From the NCBI GenBank assembly GCA_947575475.1, contig CANPNN010000107.1:1-5305 (forward strand): DNA of 5,305 nucleotides, written 5' to 3'. The DNA comes from an uncultured Pseudoflavonifractor sp. GTDB lineage: Bacteria > Bacillota_A > Clostridia > Oscillospirales > Oscillospiraceae. The position numbers and the translations under genes are program-made. The notes below the pieces were generated by a model, which had not been told where the DNA came from, did no database searches, and worked only from the letters and a program-made list of their open reading frames with translations. Positions 1-5,304 of the stretch are shown in pieces (position 1 is the first letter of the stretch; the number at the start of each line of letters is the position of its first letter).

Positions 1-198
1 GGCGCCGTCAGCTCCCGCAGCGCCCGTGGGACCAGTGGGGCCGGCAGGACCCTGGACGCCCGGAGCACCATCAGCGCCGGTGGCCCCGGTCGCCCCGGTG
101 GGTCCGGTAACGCCGGTGGCTCCGGTAGCGCCTGTGGCGCCGGTGGGGCCGCCGGCAGGGCCCACAGGTCCGGTAGGCCCGGTGGGGCCTGTGGCTCC
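1..198 (-). repeat. Gly-X-Y collagen-coding tandem repeat
   Basis: This stretch encodes 21 complete Gly-Pro/Ala/Val-Y triplets plus a partial one, read on the minus strand. At DNA level it is a degenerate 9-nt periodic array (units of the type GCC-ACC-GGC), prone to slippage and length variation. One extra Gly codon (151-153) interrupts the triplet phase (GPA-G-GPT). The repeat continues past the left edge. Confidence 0.9.
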
Positions 199-495
199 CT
201 GCATGGGGGAGGCCGTGAGGGCCCCCTGCATTTTGGCTTTCAGGAAAAGCTGGTTCTGCACGGCGGTCTCCAGCATACTGCGGACGCTCTCGTTGGCAGC
301 CAGCACATCGCTGACCGTGGCGGCGGGACCGCTGAGACCGGGCAGAGTGCCCAGGATATATTGAAGCTTCTCGCCCTCGGCGTTGAGGATATGACTCAAT
401 CCAAGCTCCTCCATGGCGATGGAGGAGAGGATCTGATTGACTGCGTCTTCCCGGTCAATAGGCGGGTCAACAATGGGAAAACTGGGCAGAGACAT
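1..495 (-). CDS. Collagen-like surface (probable spore-surface) protein, C-terminus beyond window
   Basis: Partial gene: 165 codons are visible and the frame is open at the left edge. Residues 1-99 form a non-collagenous, mostly helical N-terminal domain whose core contains [20 protein letters not shown] (residues 25-44). From G100 onward the protein is pure Gly-X-Y collagen repeat (21 full triplets visible), with Thr in the Y position in 13 of 21 and one phase break at G115. The ATG at 495 is preceded on the minus strand by AAGGAG (506-511). Collagen-like proteins with Thr-rich triplets, such as BclA of Bacillus, form glycosylated hair-like filaments on the exosporium, and a C-terminal trimerising domain would be expected further left. 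No signal peptide is visible, which fits assembly on the spore from the mother cell rather than secretion. The neighbouring divergent gene has the same N-terminal domain. Collagen nature is certain; the spore location is inferred. Confidence 0.85.
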   Translation of the reverse strand, partial: MSLPSFPIVDPPIDREDAVNQILSSIAMEELGLSHILNAEGEKLQYILGTLPGLSGPAATVSDVLAANESVRSMLETAVQNQLFLKAKMQGALTASPMQGATGPTGPTGPVGPAGGPTGATGATGATGVTGPTGATGATGADGAPGVQGPAGPTGPTGAAGADGA

Positions 496-524
496 GGTTG
501 AGGCTCTCCTTTCAAGTTGAGAAA

Positions 525-543
525 CGCGCCGCGCGACGGCGCG
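525..543. promoter_or_regulatory. Inverted repeat in the divergent intergenic region (GC-rich, 7-bp arms)
   Basis: CGCGCCG (525-531) and CGGCGCG (537-543) are perfect inverted arms around a 5-nt loop. The site lies about 30 bp upstream of the collagen-like gene start, between any promoter for that gene and its ribosome binding site, so it could be an operator or a 5'-leader hairpin. The arms are seen directly; function is unknown. Confidence 0.4.
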
Positions 544-565
544 CAAACCATCCTATGCCTTTGCC

Positions 566-597
566 GCAGATCCGGCCCCAACAGGAACCGGATCTGC
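566..597. promoter_or_regulatory. Perfect 10-bp inverted repeat in the divergent intergenic region
   Basis: GCAGATCCGG (566-575) and CCGGATCTGC (588-597) are exact inverted arms with a 12-nt loop. The site sits near the middle of the 191-bp gap (496-686) between the two divergent paralogous surface genes. No T-run follows on either strand, so it is not a conventional terminator. A shared operator or a cruciform/hairpin leader is possible; this is inference. Confidence 0.5.
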
Positions 598-648
598 CCG
601 TCTGCCATAGACTGAGGCGGCGGCATAGATATCCTGCCGCACATCTCG

Positions 649-667
649 ATCCCGGCTTCTTCGGGAT
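649..667 (+). promoter_or_regulatory. Small leader hairpin before the plus-strand surface gene
   Basis: ATCCCG (649-654) and CGGGAT (662-667) pair perfectly, with one additional G-U pair possible inside (655/661). The stem ends 7 nt before the GGAG ribosome binding site (675-678) of the downstream gene, so it would lie in its 5' untranslated region. It may affect mRNA stability or translation; the function is not demonstrable here. Confidence 0.35.
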
Positions 668-674
668 GAACATT

Positions 675-678
675 GGAG
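675..678 (+). promoter_or_regulatory. Ribosome binding site fixing the start at 687
   Basis: GGAG lies 8 nt before ATG 687. The earlier in-frame ATGs at 498 and 666 lack a comparable site. The chosen start gives MSMPSFP, matching MSLPSFP at the start of the divergent paralogue. Confidence 0.75.
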
Positions 679-686
679 TTTTGAGT

Positions 687-1502
687 ATGTCCATGCCTTC
701 CTTTCCCCCGCATGGGGCGGATATGACCCGGGAAGAGGCTATAACCATGATCATTGCATCCATCGCCATGGAGGAGCTTGCTCTGAGCCATATCCTCAAC
801 GCCGAGGGCGAGAAGCTGCAATATATCCTGGGGACCCTGCCAGACACAAGTCCCTGTGCCTGCCCTGAGGATGTACTGGCGGTTAACAAAAGTGTGACCG
901 ACTTGGTGGAGGCGGTGACACAAAACCAAATGCTGTTGAAAAACAAGCTTTCCCAAGTGCTGGAGTTCTGTCCGCGTCCTTCTCCGCCTTGCAAACCAAA
1001 GCCGGCCCCTTCAGATCCTTGGGCCTGTCCCTGCCGGCCGGAGCCCTGTGAGCCTTCATGCCCGGAGCCCCATTCGGGACAAAACCGCACAAAGAGCGTC
1101 ATCCAACTGATCGGACAGAAGGAGAGGATGCTGTGGAGTCCGGACTGTCGCCTGCCCTGGAAATTGCGGTGCAGTGTGGGCGAGGGGACCTGCTGTGAGG
1201 GGCGCGCCTCCGCGCAGGTCCGCCTCGATCCGGAGAGGTCCTACGCGGTGCAGTATACAATGAATGTCTGCGCCGTGTCTGCAGTGGAAGGGACCATCCT
1301 TCTCAAACAGTCGCCTTGCGGCACATTTACTGAAGCGCTGCCCTTGCAGTTTTCTGTGGAATGCGGCCGGAAGACTCTGCGCCATGCCGCTGTGATACAT
1401 CCTTGCAGGAACAGCGGGTGCGATGTGGAACTGTTTTTGGTGTTGGAGGCCAAAGCGCCAATATGCGTGGAGCGGGCCGTGATGGATATAATAGAGCTTT
1501 GA
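687..1502 (+). CDS. Cys/Pro-rich surface protein with BclA-like C-terminal domain, paralogue of the collagen-like protein
   Basis: This 271-residue protein is complete. Residues 1-92 align almost without gaps with the N-terminus of the divergent collagen-like protein; residues 21-52 are identical at 28 of 32 positions. Residues about 95-130 are a Cys/Pro-rich stalk (CPRPSPPCKPKP, then CPCRPEPCEPSC) where the paralogue has its collagen repeat. Residues about 135-271 alternate short hydrophobic beta strands, and the pattern of LDPERSYAVQYTMNV (180-194) and the final MDIIEL recalls the jelly-roll C-terminal domain of BclA-like collagen proteins. That resemblance is by eye only. There are 18 cysteines in total, suggesting disulfide cross-linking as in exosporium and coat proteins. 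No signal peptide or membrane segment is seen. A strong terminator follows the stop. The gene is clearly real; the spore-surface role is inferred, and I know of no named family for the N-terminal domain. Confidence 0.85.
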   Translation: MSMPSFPPHGADMTREEAITMIIASIAMEELALSHILNAEGEKLQYILGTLPDTSPCACPEDVLAVNKSVTDLVEAVTQNQMLLKNKLSQVLEFCPRPSPPCKPKPAPSDPWACPCRPEPCEPSCPEPHSGQNRTKSVIQLIGQKERMLWSPDCRLPWKLRCSVGEGTCCEGRASAQVRLDPERSYAVQYTMNVCAVSAVEGTILLKQSPCGTFTEALPLQFSVECGRKTLRHAAVIHPCRNSGCDVELFLVLEAKAPICVERAVMDIIEL

Positions 1503-1521
1503 GAATAGGTCTGTCTCTGCC

Positions 1522-1558
1522 AAAAAAGGCAGCCATCCCGATGGATGGCTGCCTTTTT
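1522..1558. terminator. Bidirectional intrinsic terminator
   Basis: A perfect 11-bp stem, GGCAGCCATCC (1528-1538) with GGATGGCTGCC (1543-1553), encloses a CGAT tetraloop. It is flanked by six A (1522-1527) and five T (1554-1558), so it has a U-tract on both strands. It lies between the convergent stops at 1502 (plus) and 1572 (minus) and can end both the surface-protein transcript and the four-gene operon. Confidence 0.93.
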
Positions 1559-1571
1559 GCAGGGTACAGCT

Positions 1572-2240
1572 TCAAAAAGAGTCGTAAAAGTTCTGGGGGA
1601 GGGTCTTGTCCACGTCATAAAAGTTGATCAGGTGAGATTTTATGGCGGAGACCACCCGGGCCTCGTCCCGGTCAAAGAGGGCCGCCACAATGTCGGCGTG
1701 GCTGGCCCCTCCAAAATGGGTTTGAGGCGCCTGAGAAAAACGGAGGATCTGGATCATCTGGACTCTGGAGTAGAGCTGTTTTTGCAGCTCGCAAAGGAAG
1801 CGGTTTCCGCTGATCTCCATCAGGGCCAAATGAAAGTCACTGTCCATCTTGGCCCGCTCCCGGAAATCCCGCCGCTCCATTGCGGCGGAGCAAGCGTGGG
1901 CCAGCTTTTCCAGCCGGGAGAAATCGGCGTTGCTGCCGTGGAATACCGCCAGTCTTCCGCCCAGTATATCCAGGGAGATGCGAATGGCGCCCAGATCATA
2001 GATGTCCTTTTGGGAGAAGGAAGCGACCTCGGCAAACCGGTTGGGGTAGAGGGAGACCACGCCATCCCGGGCCAACAGGCGCAGCCCCTCCCGAATAGGG
2101 GTGCGGCTGATGCGGAGTTCTTCCACCAGCATGGTTTCTGTGATCCTCTCGCCGGGACGCAGCCGGAGGGACATGACTTCCTCCCGCACATAATCATAGA
2201 CCCGTTGGCAAAGATTTATCTTTTCTTCCTGCTTTTTCAT
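1572..2240 (-). CDS. GntR family transcriptional regulator, FCD (FadR C-terminal-like) subfamily
   Basis: This 222-residue protein has the usual length for the subfamily. An N-terminal winged helix-turn-helix (about residues 10-75) contains the recognition segment SRTPIREGLRLLARDGVV (45-62). A helical FCD ligand-binding domain (about 78-210) carries the typical metal/ligand residues D133, H137 (DSDFHLAL), H181 and H203. Such proteins are usually dimeric repressors released by a sugar acid or other small carboxylate, often with a bound metal ion. The gene begins 15 nt after the transketolase C-subunit stop, with GGAGG 4 nt before its ATG, so it is the last cistron of the operon, just before the bidirectional terminator. 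A TTGTATACAA palindrome at the operon start is a plausible target, implying autoregulation. Family assignment is firm; the effector is unknown. Confidence 0.95.
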   Translation of the reverse strand: MKKQEEKINLCQRVYDYVREEVMSLRLRPGERITETMLVEELRISRTPIREGLRLLARDGVVSLYPNRFAEVASFSQKDIYDLGAIRISLDILGGRLAVFHGSNADFSRLEKLAHACSAAMERRDFRERAKMDSDFHLALMEISGNRFLCELQKQLYSRVQMIQILRFSQAPQTHFGGASHADIVAALFDRDEARVVSAIKSHLINFYDVDKTLPQNFYDSF

Positions 2241-2255
2241 GGTACCTCCGTTGAT

Positions 2256-3224
2256 TTATGTCTTGCGGGCTATGACCCGGCGGGCGGCAGCTGAAATATC
2301 CTCTGGCCGCATGGCGTACCGCTCTTTCAGATAATCCATGGTCCCCACCTCGCCAAACACGTCGGGGACACCGATCCGCTCCATGGGAACGGGGTAGTGC
2401 TCCGCCAGAGTTTCCGCCGTGGCAGATCCCAGGCCGTTAAGAATGTTGTGGTTTTCCACCGTTACGATGGCCCCGGTTTCCCGGGCGGCGGCGACGATGC
2501 TCTCTTTGTCGATGGGTTTGAGAGTAAAGACGTTCACCACCCGGGCGGAGACGCCCTGGGCGGCCAGAAGTTCTGCCGCCCGAAGGCTGTCAGCCACGCA
2601 GATGCCGGAGGAGATCAGGGTCACGTCATTGCCGGGCCGGACCTCCACAGCCCGGCCGATCTCAAAGGTGGAGCCCTCCTCATAGATACGCTCGGATTTT
2701 TTGCGGGACAGGCGAATATAGAATACTCCGTAGCGGTCTTTGGTCTGGAGGAGCATATCCCGCAGCATGACCGAGTCAGTAGGCTCGATGACGGTGATCT
2801 CCGGGATGCCGCGCATGATGCCAAGGTCCTCAAAGGGCTGATGGGTGCCGCCGTTCCCCGCCGCAGTGAGTCCCGGATCGCTGCCGATAATACGCACATT
2901 CATTTTGCCGTAGGCGGCAGAAAGGAACACCTGGTCTGCCGCCCTGCGGGAGGCAAAGACGCCAAAGGTGTGGGTGAAGGGGATCATCCCGGCGGCAGAC
3001 AGGCCGCTGGCCACGCCGATCATGTTGGCCTCCTGGATACCGCAGTTGATCTTGCGCTCTGGAAACTCCTTGGAGAAGGGGACCATGCCGATGGAATTCA
3101 TCAGGTCGCACTCCAGATAGACGACCCGGGGATCTTCCCGGGCCATCTCTATCATGGTCTCGGCAAAGACCTTTCGCATCTCCACGGCCTCGATTTCAAC
3201 TTTTTGCGCCACTCTTACTGACAT
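2256..3224 (-). CDS. Transketolase, C-terminal subunit (split transketolase)
   Basis: This 322-residue subunit carries the pyrimidine-binding and C-terminal domains of a thiamine-diphosphate transketolase. The TPP-activating glutamate is E65 (CGIQEANMIG, 61-70). The substrate-site motif GGTHQPFEDLG (125-135) contains H128, and RLSR (171-174) contains R174. By-eye alignment with yeast transketolase places R17, S44, H128 and R174 at the positions that hold the sugar phosphate, suggesting a phosphorylated donor or acceptor. The C-terminal domain runs from about residue 190 (VTLISSGICV) to the end. The start ATG overlaps the end of the N-subunit gene by 10 nt and has a strong AGGAGG 7 nt upstream (3232-3237), indicating translational coupling and stoichiometric assembly. 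The enzyme transfers a two-carbon ketol unit between sugars. Membership in a small specialised operon suggests a role outside the core pentose phosphate pathway. 1-deoxyxylulose-5-phosphate synthase is unlikely because that enzyme is normally one chain. Confidence 0.95.
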   Translation of the reverse strand: MSVRVAQKVEIEAVEMRKVFAETMIEMAREDPRVVYLECDLMNSIGMVPFSKEFPERKINCGIQEANMIGVASGLSAAGMIPFTHTFGVFASRRAADQVFLSAAYGKMNVRIIGSDPGLTAAGNGGTHQPFEDLGIMRGIPEITVIEPTDSVMLRDMLLQTKDRYGVFYIRLSRKKSERIYEEGSTFEIGRAVEVRPGNDVTLISSGICVADSLRAAELLAAQGVSARVVNVFTLKPIDKESIVAAARETGAIVTVENHNILNGLGSATAETLAEHYPVPMERIGVPDVFGEVGTMDYLKERYAMRPEDISAAARRVIARKT

Positions 3225-4072
3225 GATACTCCCTCCTCTCTCAATCTGTCAAGCTTGAGCTCCAGGGCGGAGATGGCCTGAGCCACCTGTTCCTGAGTAA
3301 AAGTCATGTGGTGGTTATAGTACACGTCCTCCGCAAAGACGCAGTCCTTGCCCTTCACCGTATCCATAATGATCATGGAGGGCTTGCCCTGGTTGGCCTT
3401 GGCTGCCTCAATGGCGGACAGAAGGGCCTCCACATCATTGCCGTCCACCTGCTGCGTGAACCAGCCAAAATCCCGGAACTTCTGTGCCAGATCCCCCAGA
3501 TCGCAGATATCCTGGGTAAAGCCATCAAGCTGCTTTTTGTTAAAGTCCACAAAGGCAATGAGATGATCCAGCTTATGCTGCGGGGCAAAGAGTGCGCCCT
3601 CCCAGACCTGCCCCTCCTGACACTCGCCATCCCCCAGCACCAGATAGGTGTAGCTGGACAGACCCTTCATCTGGTTGCCCAGGGCCACCCCGATGGCGGA
3701 GGACATCCCCTGTCCCAGGGAGCCGGTGGAGATATCCACCCCCGGGGTCCTGTTTCGGTCGCAGTGGCTGGGAAGCCGGGTCCCGGGCTTATTGATGGTG
3801 GCCAGCTCCTCCACGGGGAAATAGCCCCGAAGAGCCAGAGCGGCGTAGAGGGAGGGACCTGAGTGCCCCTTGGACACCACCACCCAGTCCCGATCCTCCT
3901 TCCGGGGCTCCCTGGGGTCGACATTCAGTACTCCGCCATAGAGTACCGCCATCAGATCCGCCATGGACATGGCTCCGCCCACATGGCCAAGACCCATGAC
4001 GCCCAAGGCCCGAATGGTCTCAATGCGGATGCGGCAGGCAAATTGCCGAAGCTCATTGACGTTTTGTTCCAT
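3215..4072 (-). CDS. Transketolase, N-terminal subunit (split transketolase)
   Basis: This 285-residue protein is the TPP pyrophosphate-binding half of transketolase. Visible motifs are GLGHVGGAMS (27-36, H30), SKGHSGPSLYAAL (67-79, H70), LPSHC (100-104, H103), GSLGQG (117-122), the TPP motif beginning GDGECQEG (147-154) and ending at N178, and NHH near 253-255. The conserved histidines match the substrate channel of classical transketolases. A whole transketolase is about 620-670 residues; this chain plus its neighbour totals 607, so the two together make one enzyme. The ATG at 4072 has AAAGGA 9 nt upstream (4082-4087). The gap to the upstream dehydrogenase is 48 nt and no terminator with a U-run is visible there, consistent with one transcript. 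The enzyme is cytoplasmic and needs thiamine diphosphate and a divalent cation. Confidence 0.95.
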   Translation of the reverse strand: MEQNVNELRQFACRIRIETIRALGVMGLGHVGGAMSMADLMAVLYGGVLNVDPREPRKEDRDWVVVSKGHSGPSLYAALALRGYFPVEELATINKPGTRLPSHCDRNRTPGVDISTGSLGQGMSSAIGVALGNQMKGLSSYTYLVLGDGECQEGQVWEGALFAPQHKLDHLIAFVDFNKKQLDGFTQDICDLGDLAQKFRDFGWFTQQVDGNDVEALLSAIEAAKANQGKPSMIIMDTVKGKDCVFAEDVYYNHHMTFTQEQVAQAISALELKLDRLREEGVSCQ

Positions 4073-4120
4073 CTGTTTTCATCCTTTCTGCCTGAAATTA
4101 TGGCGCTGTGGACACGGCCC

Positions 4121-5230
4121 TCACAGGGCTGAGTGATAAATAGCCAGCATATCCTCCCGGGACAGGAAGACATAGTTATTGCCCAAAAGCCTCTGCTGCT
4201 TTTCGATGACGCTGTCGGCAAAAACAGGGAAATCTTCCGCCTTCATGCCGTATTCCCGCAGAGGCTTCCGCGCCAGGATCCGGTTCAGCAGAGCGTCCAG
4301 CTTTTCCCAGACCTCATCGCTCTGTGTATCCATACTCTGGGCAAGGATCTCCTCCAGCTTGCCCATGACAGCGTCGGATCTCTTCTCCCTATACTTGGCG
4401 AAAACGGGGAGGAACATGAGCTGGTTGGCCTCTCCATGGGGGATGTGGAAGGTGCCTCCCAGAGGGTAGGACAGGGCGTGGACCGCCCCGCATCCGGCGT
4501 TGCCGAAGGCGATGCCGGCATAGTTGCTGGCCAAGAGGAAATCTCCCATCAGAGCGGGGGATAGGTCCTCCCCGGCCTGGATCCGGCGGTATCCCCGCAG
4601 GATCATCTCCATGGCCCGCTGGGAGAACAGTTGAGAGTAGGGGCTGGCCTTAGGGGAGACGAAGGACTCTGCGGCGTGGACCAGGGCGTCGATGGAGCTG
4701 GTGGCGAAGACCTTGTGGGGAAGACCGACCAAGAGCTGGGGAATGAGTACCGCCCTGTCGGGAAAGAGCTCCGGGGCGGCCAGGCCCAGTTTGGTATTCT
4801 TGTCCACCAGCTCGGCGATGGAGACATTGGTGACCTCACTGCCGGTGCCGCAGGTGGTGGGGACCACATAGAGGGGACGGACCTTCTCCAAGGGGACTTT
4901 CCGCTCAAACAGGGCTTCCGCTTTCCAGTTACCGCCCAGGGTCAGTAGCTTACACACGTCGATGACGGTGCCGCCCCCCACGGCAACGATCCGGCTATAG
5001 TCCCTGGTGCGGATGTCAGCGGTCAGGGCGTCGATCATCCGGTCGCTGGGCTCCCCAGAGCCGTAGCGTTCCAGGAAGAGTACATCGGTATGGGGCAGAT
5101 CGGCCTTCAGATGGAGGTCATATATGACCTGGGATGTGACCACCAAATCCTTTTCTCCCAAGCCACAGGCCTGCGCGAAGGCGGAAAAGGATCCGAAGGA
5201 TTCGATGGTAGGAACAATAGAAAAAGCCAT
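4121..5230 (-). CDS. Iron-containing alcohol dehydrogenase, 4-hydroxybutyrate dehydrogenase-like
   Basis: This is a 369-residue group III (iron-dependent) alcohol dehydrogenase. The nucleotide-binding motif is GGGTVID (85-91), followed by VPTTCGTGSEVT (123-134). The metal ligands are D181, H185, H251 and H265, with the spacing normal for the family. Segments such as YGSGEPSDRMI (56-66), SNYAGIAFGNAG (235-246), RKPLREYGMK (321-330) and FADSVIEKQQRLL (337-349) closely match my recollection of Clostridium kluyveri 4-hydroxybutyrate dehydrogenase, which interconverts succinate semialdehyde and 4-hydroxybutyrate with NAD(H). In this operon the real substrate may be another short omega-functionalised aldehyde. 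The start at 5230 is preferred: CAGGG lies 8 nt upstream (5239-5243), and the resulting length and N-terminus fit the family. An in-frame ATG at 5269 would add 13 residues but has no ribosome binding site. It is the first gene of the operon. Family is firm, substrate tentative. Confidence 0.93.
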   Translation of the reverse strand: MAFSIVPTIESFGSFSAFAQACGLGEKDLVVTSQVIYDLHLKADLPHTDVLFLERYGSGEPSDRMIDALTADIRTRDYSRIVAVGGGTVIDVCKLLTLGGNWKAEALFERKVPLEKVRPLYVVPTTCGTGSEVTNVSIAELVDKNTKLGLAAPELFPDRAVLIPQLLVGLPHKVFATSSIDALVHAAESFVSPKASPYSQLFSQRAMEMILRGYRRIQAGEDLSPALMGDFLLASNYAGIAFGNAGCGAVHALSYPLGGTFHIPHGEANQLMFLPVFAKYREKRSDAVMGKLEEILAQSMDTQSDEVWEKLDALLNRILARKPLREYGMKAEDFPVFADSVIEKQQRLLGNNYVFLSREDMLAIYHSAL

Positions 5231-5238
5231 AGTAAACA

Positions 5239-5243
5239 CCCTG
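5239..5243 (-). promoter_or_regulatory. Ribosome binding site fixing the dehydrogenase start at 5230
   Basis: Minus-strand CAGGG lies 8 nt before ATG 5230. The alternative ATG at 5269 is preceded by an AT-rich stretch without purine-rich complementarity to 16S rRNA. Confidence 0.6.
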
Positions 5244-5279
5244 TTTGCATTGATTTTGTTAGATGACATCGCATATAGA

Positions 5280-5289
5280 TTGTATACAA
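5280..5289. promoter_or_regulatory. Probable GntR/FCD operator (TTGTATACAA palindrome)
   Basis: TTGTATACAA is a perfect 10-bp palindrome. A TGTATA element repeats 10 bp, about one helical turn, further out (5281-5286 and 5291-5296), and CATATA/TATATG arms (5272-5277, 5293-5298) surround it. FCD-type GntR regulators typically bind short palindromes with a TGTATACA-like core. The site lies just upstream of the first gene of the operon that encodes such a regulator, overlapping the expected transcription start. Sequence symmetry is seen; binding is inferred. Confidence 0.65.
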
Positions 5290-5298
5290 CTGTATATG

Positions 5299-5304
5299 AT
5301 TATA
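5299..5304 (-). promoter_or_regulatory. Possible -10 box of the operon promoter
   Basis: TATAAT is read on the minus strand at the window's right edge. Transcription would start near 5290, inside or next to the TTGTATACAA palindrome, so a bound repressor would block it. The -35 element would lie outside the window. An alternative -10 is TACAAT (5279-5284), whose -35 would also fall at or beyond the edge. Confidence 0.4.

Noticed and set aside
1..198. Short periodic repeats that might suggest a CRISPR array or VNTR locus.
   Set aside because: The 9-nt periodicity is codon-level collagen coding with no spacers between repeats.
26..364. Plus-strand Gly-Pro-Val/Ala-Pro-Val repeat frame of 112 residues.
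   Set aside because: It is the antisense reading of the collagen gene; the minus strand has an exact Gly-X-Y register, a ribosome binding site and a paralogue.
498..686. The plus-strand surface-protein frame is open from an ATG at 498, giving 63 extra N-terminal residues.
   Set aside because: The extra stretch is Arg-rich, low in order, crosses the intergenic inverted repeats and lacks a ribosome binding site. The paralogue begins exactly at the residue corresponding to 687, where a GGAG site is present.
1545..2294. Long plus-strand open frame of 249 residues opposite the regulator gene.
   Set aside because: It is the antisense shadow of the GntR gene in GC-rich sequence. It overlaps the terminator stem and has no recognisable domain.
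2397..3221. Long plus-strand open frame of 274 residues opposite the transketolase C-subunit.
   Set aside because: Its composition is that of an antisense shadow, it has no ribosome binding site, and the minus strand encodes clear catalytic motifs throughout.
2256..4072. Possibility that the two transketolase frames are one gene broken by a frameshift.
   Set aside because: The downstream gene has its own AGGAGG and ATG, the join lies at the natural domain boundary, both chains have typical split-subunit lengths, and split transketolases are common in Clostridia.
4116..4130. Small hairpin (GCCCT 4117-4121, AGGGC 4125-4129) at the dehydrogenase stop codon.
   Set aside because: A 5-bp stem with a 3-nt loop and no U-run after it on the minus strand is too weak for a terminator; chance is likely.
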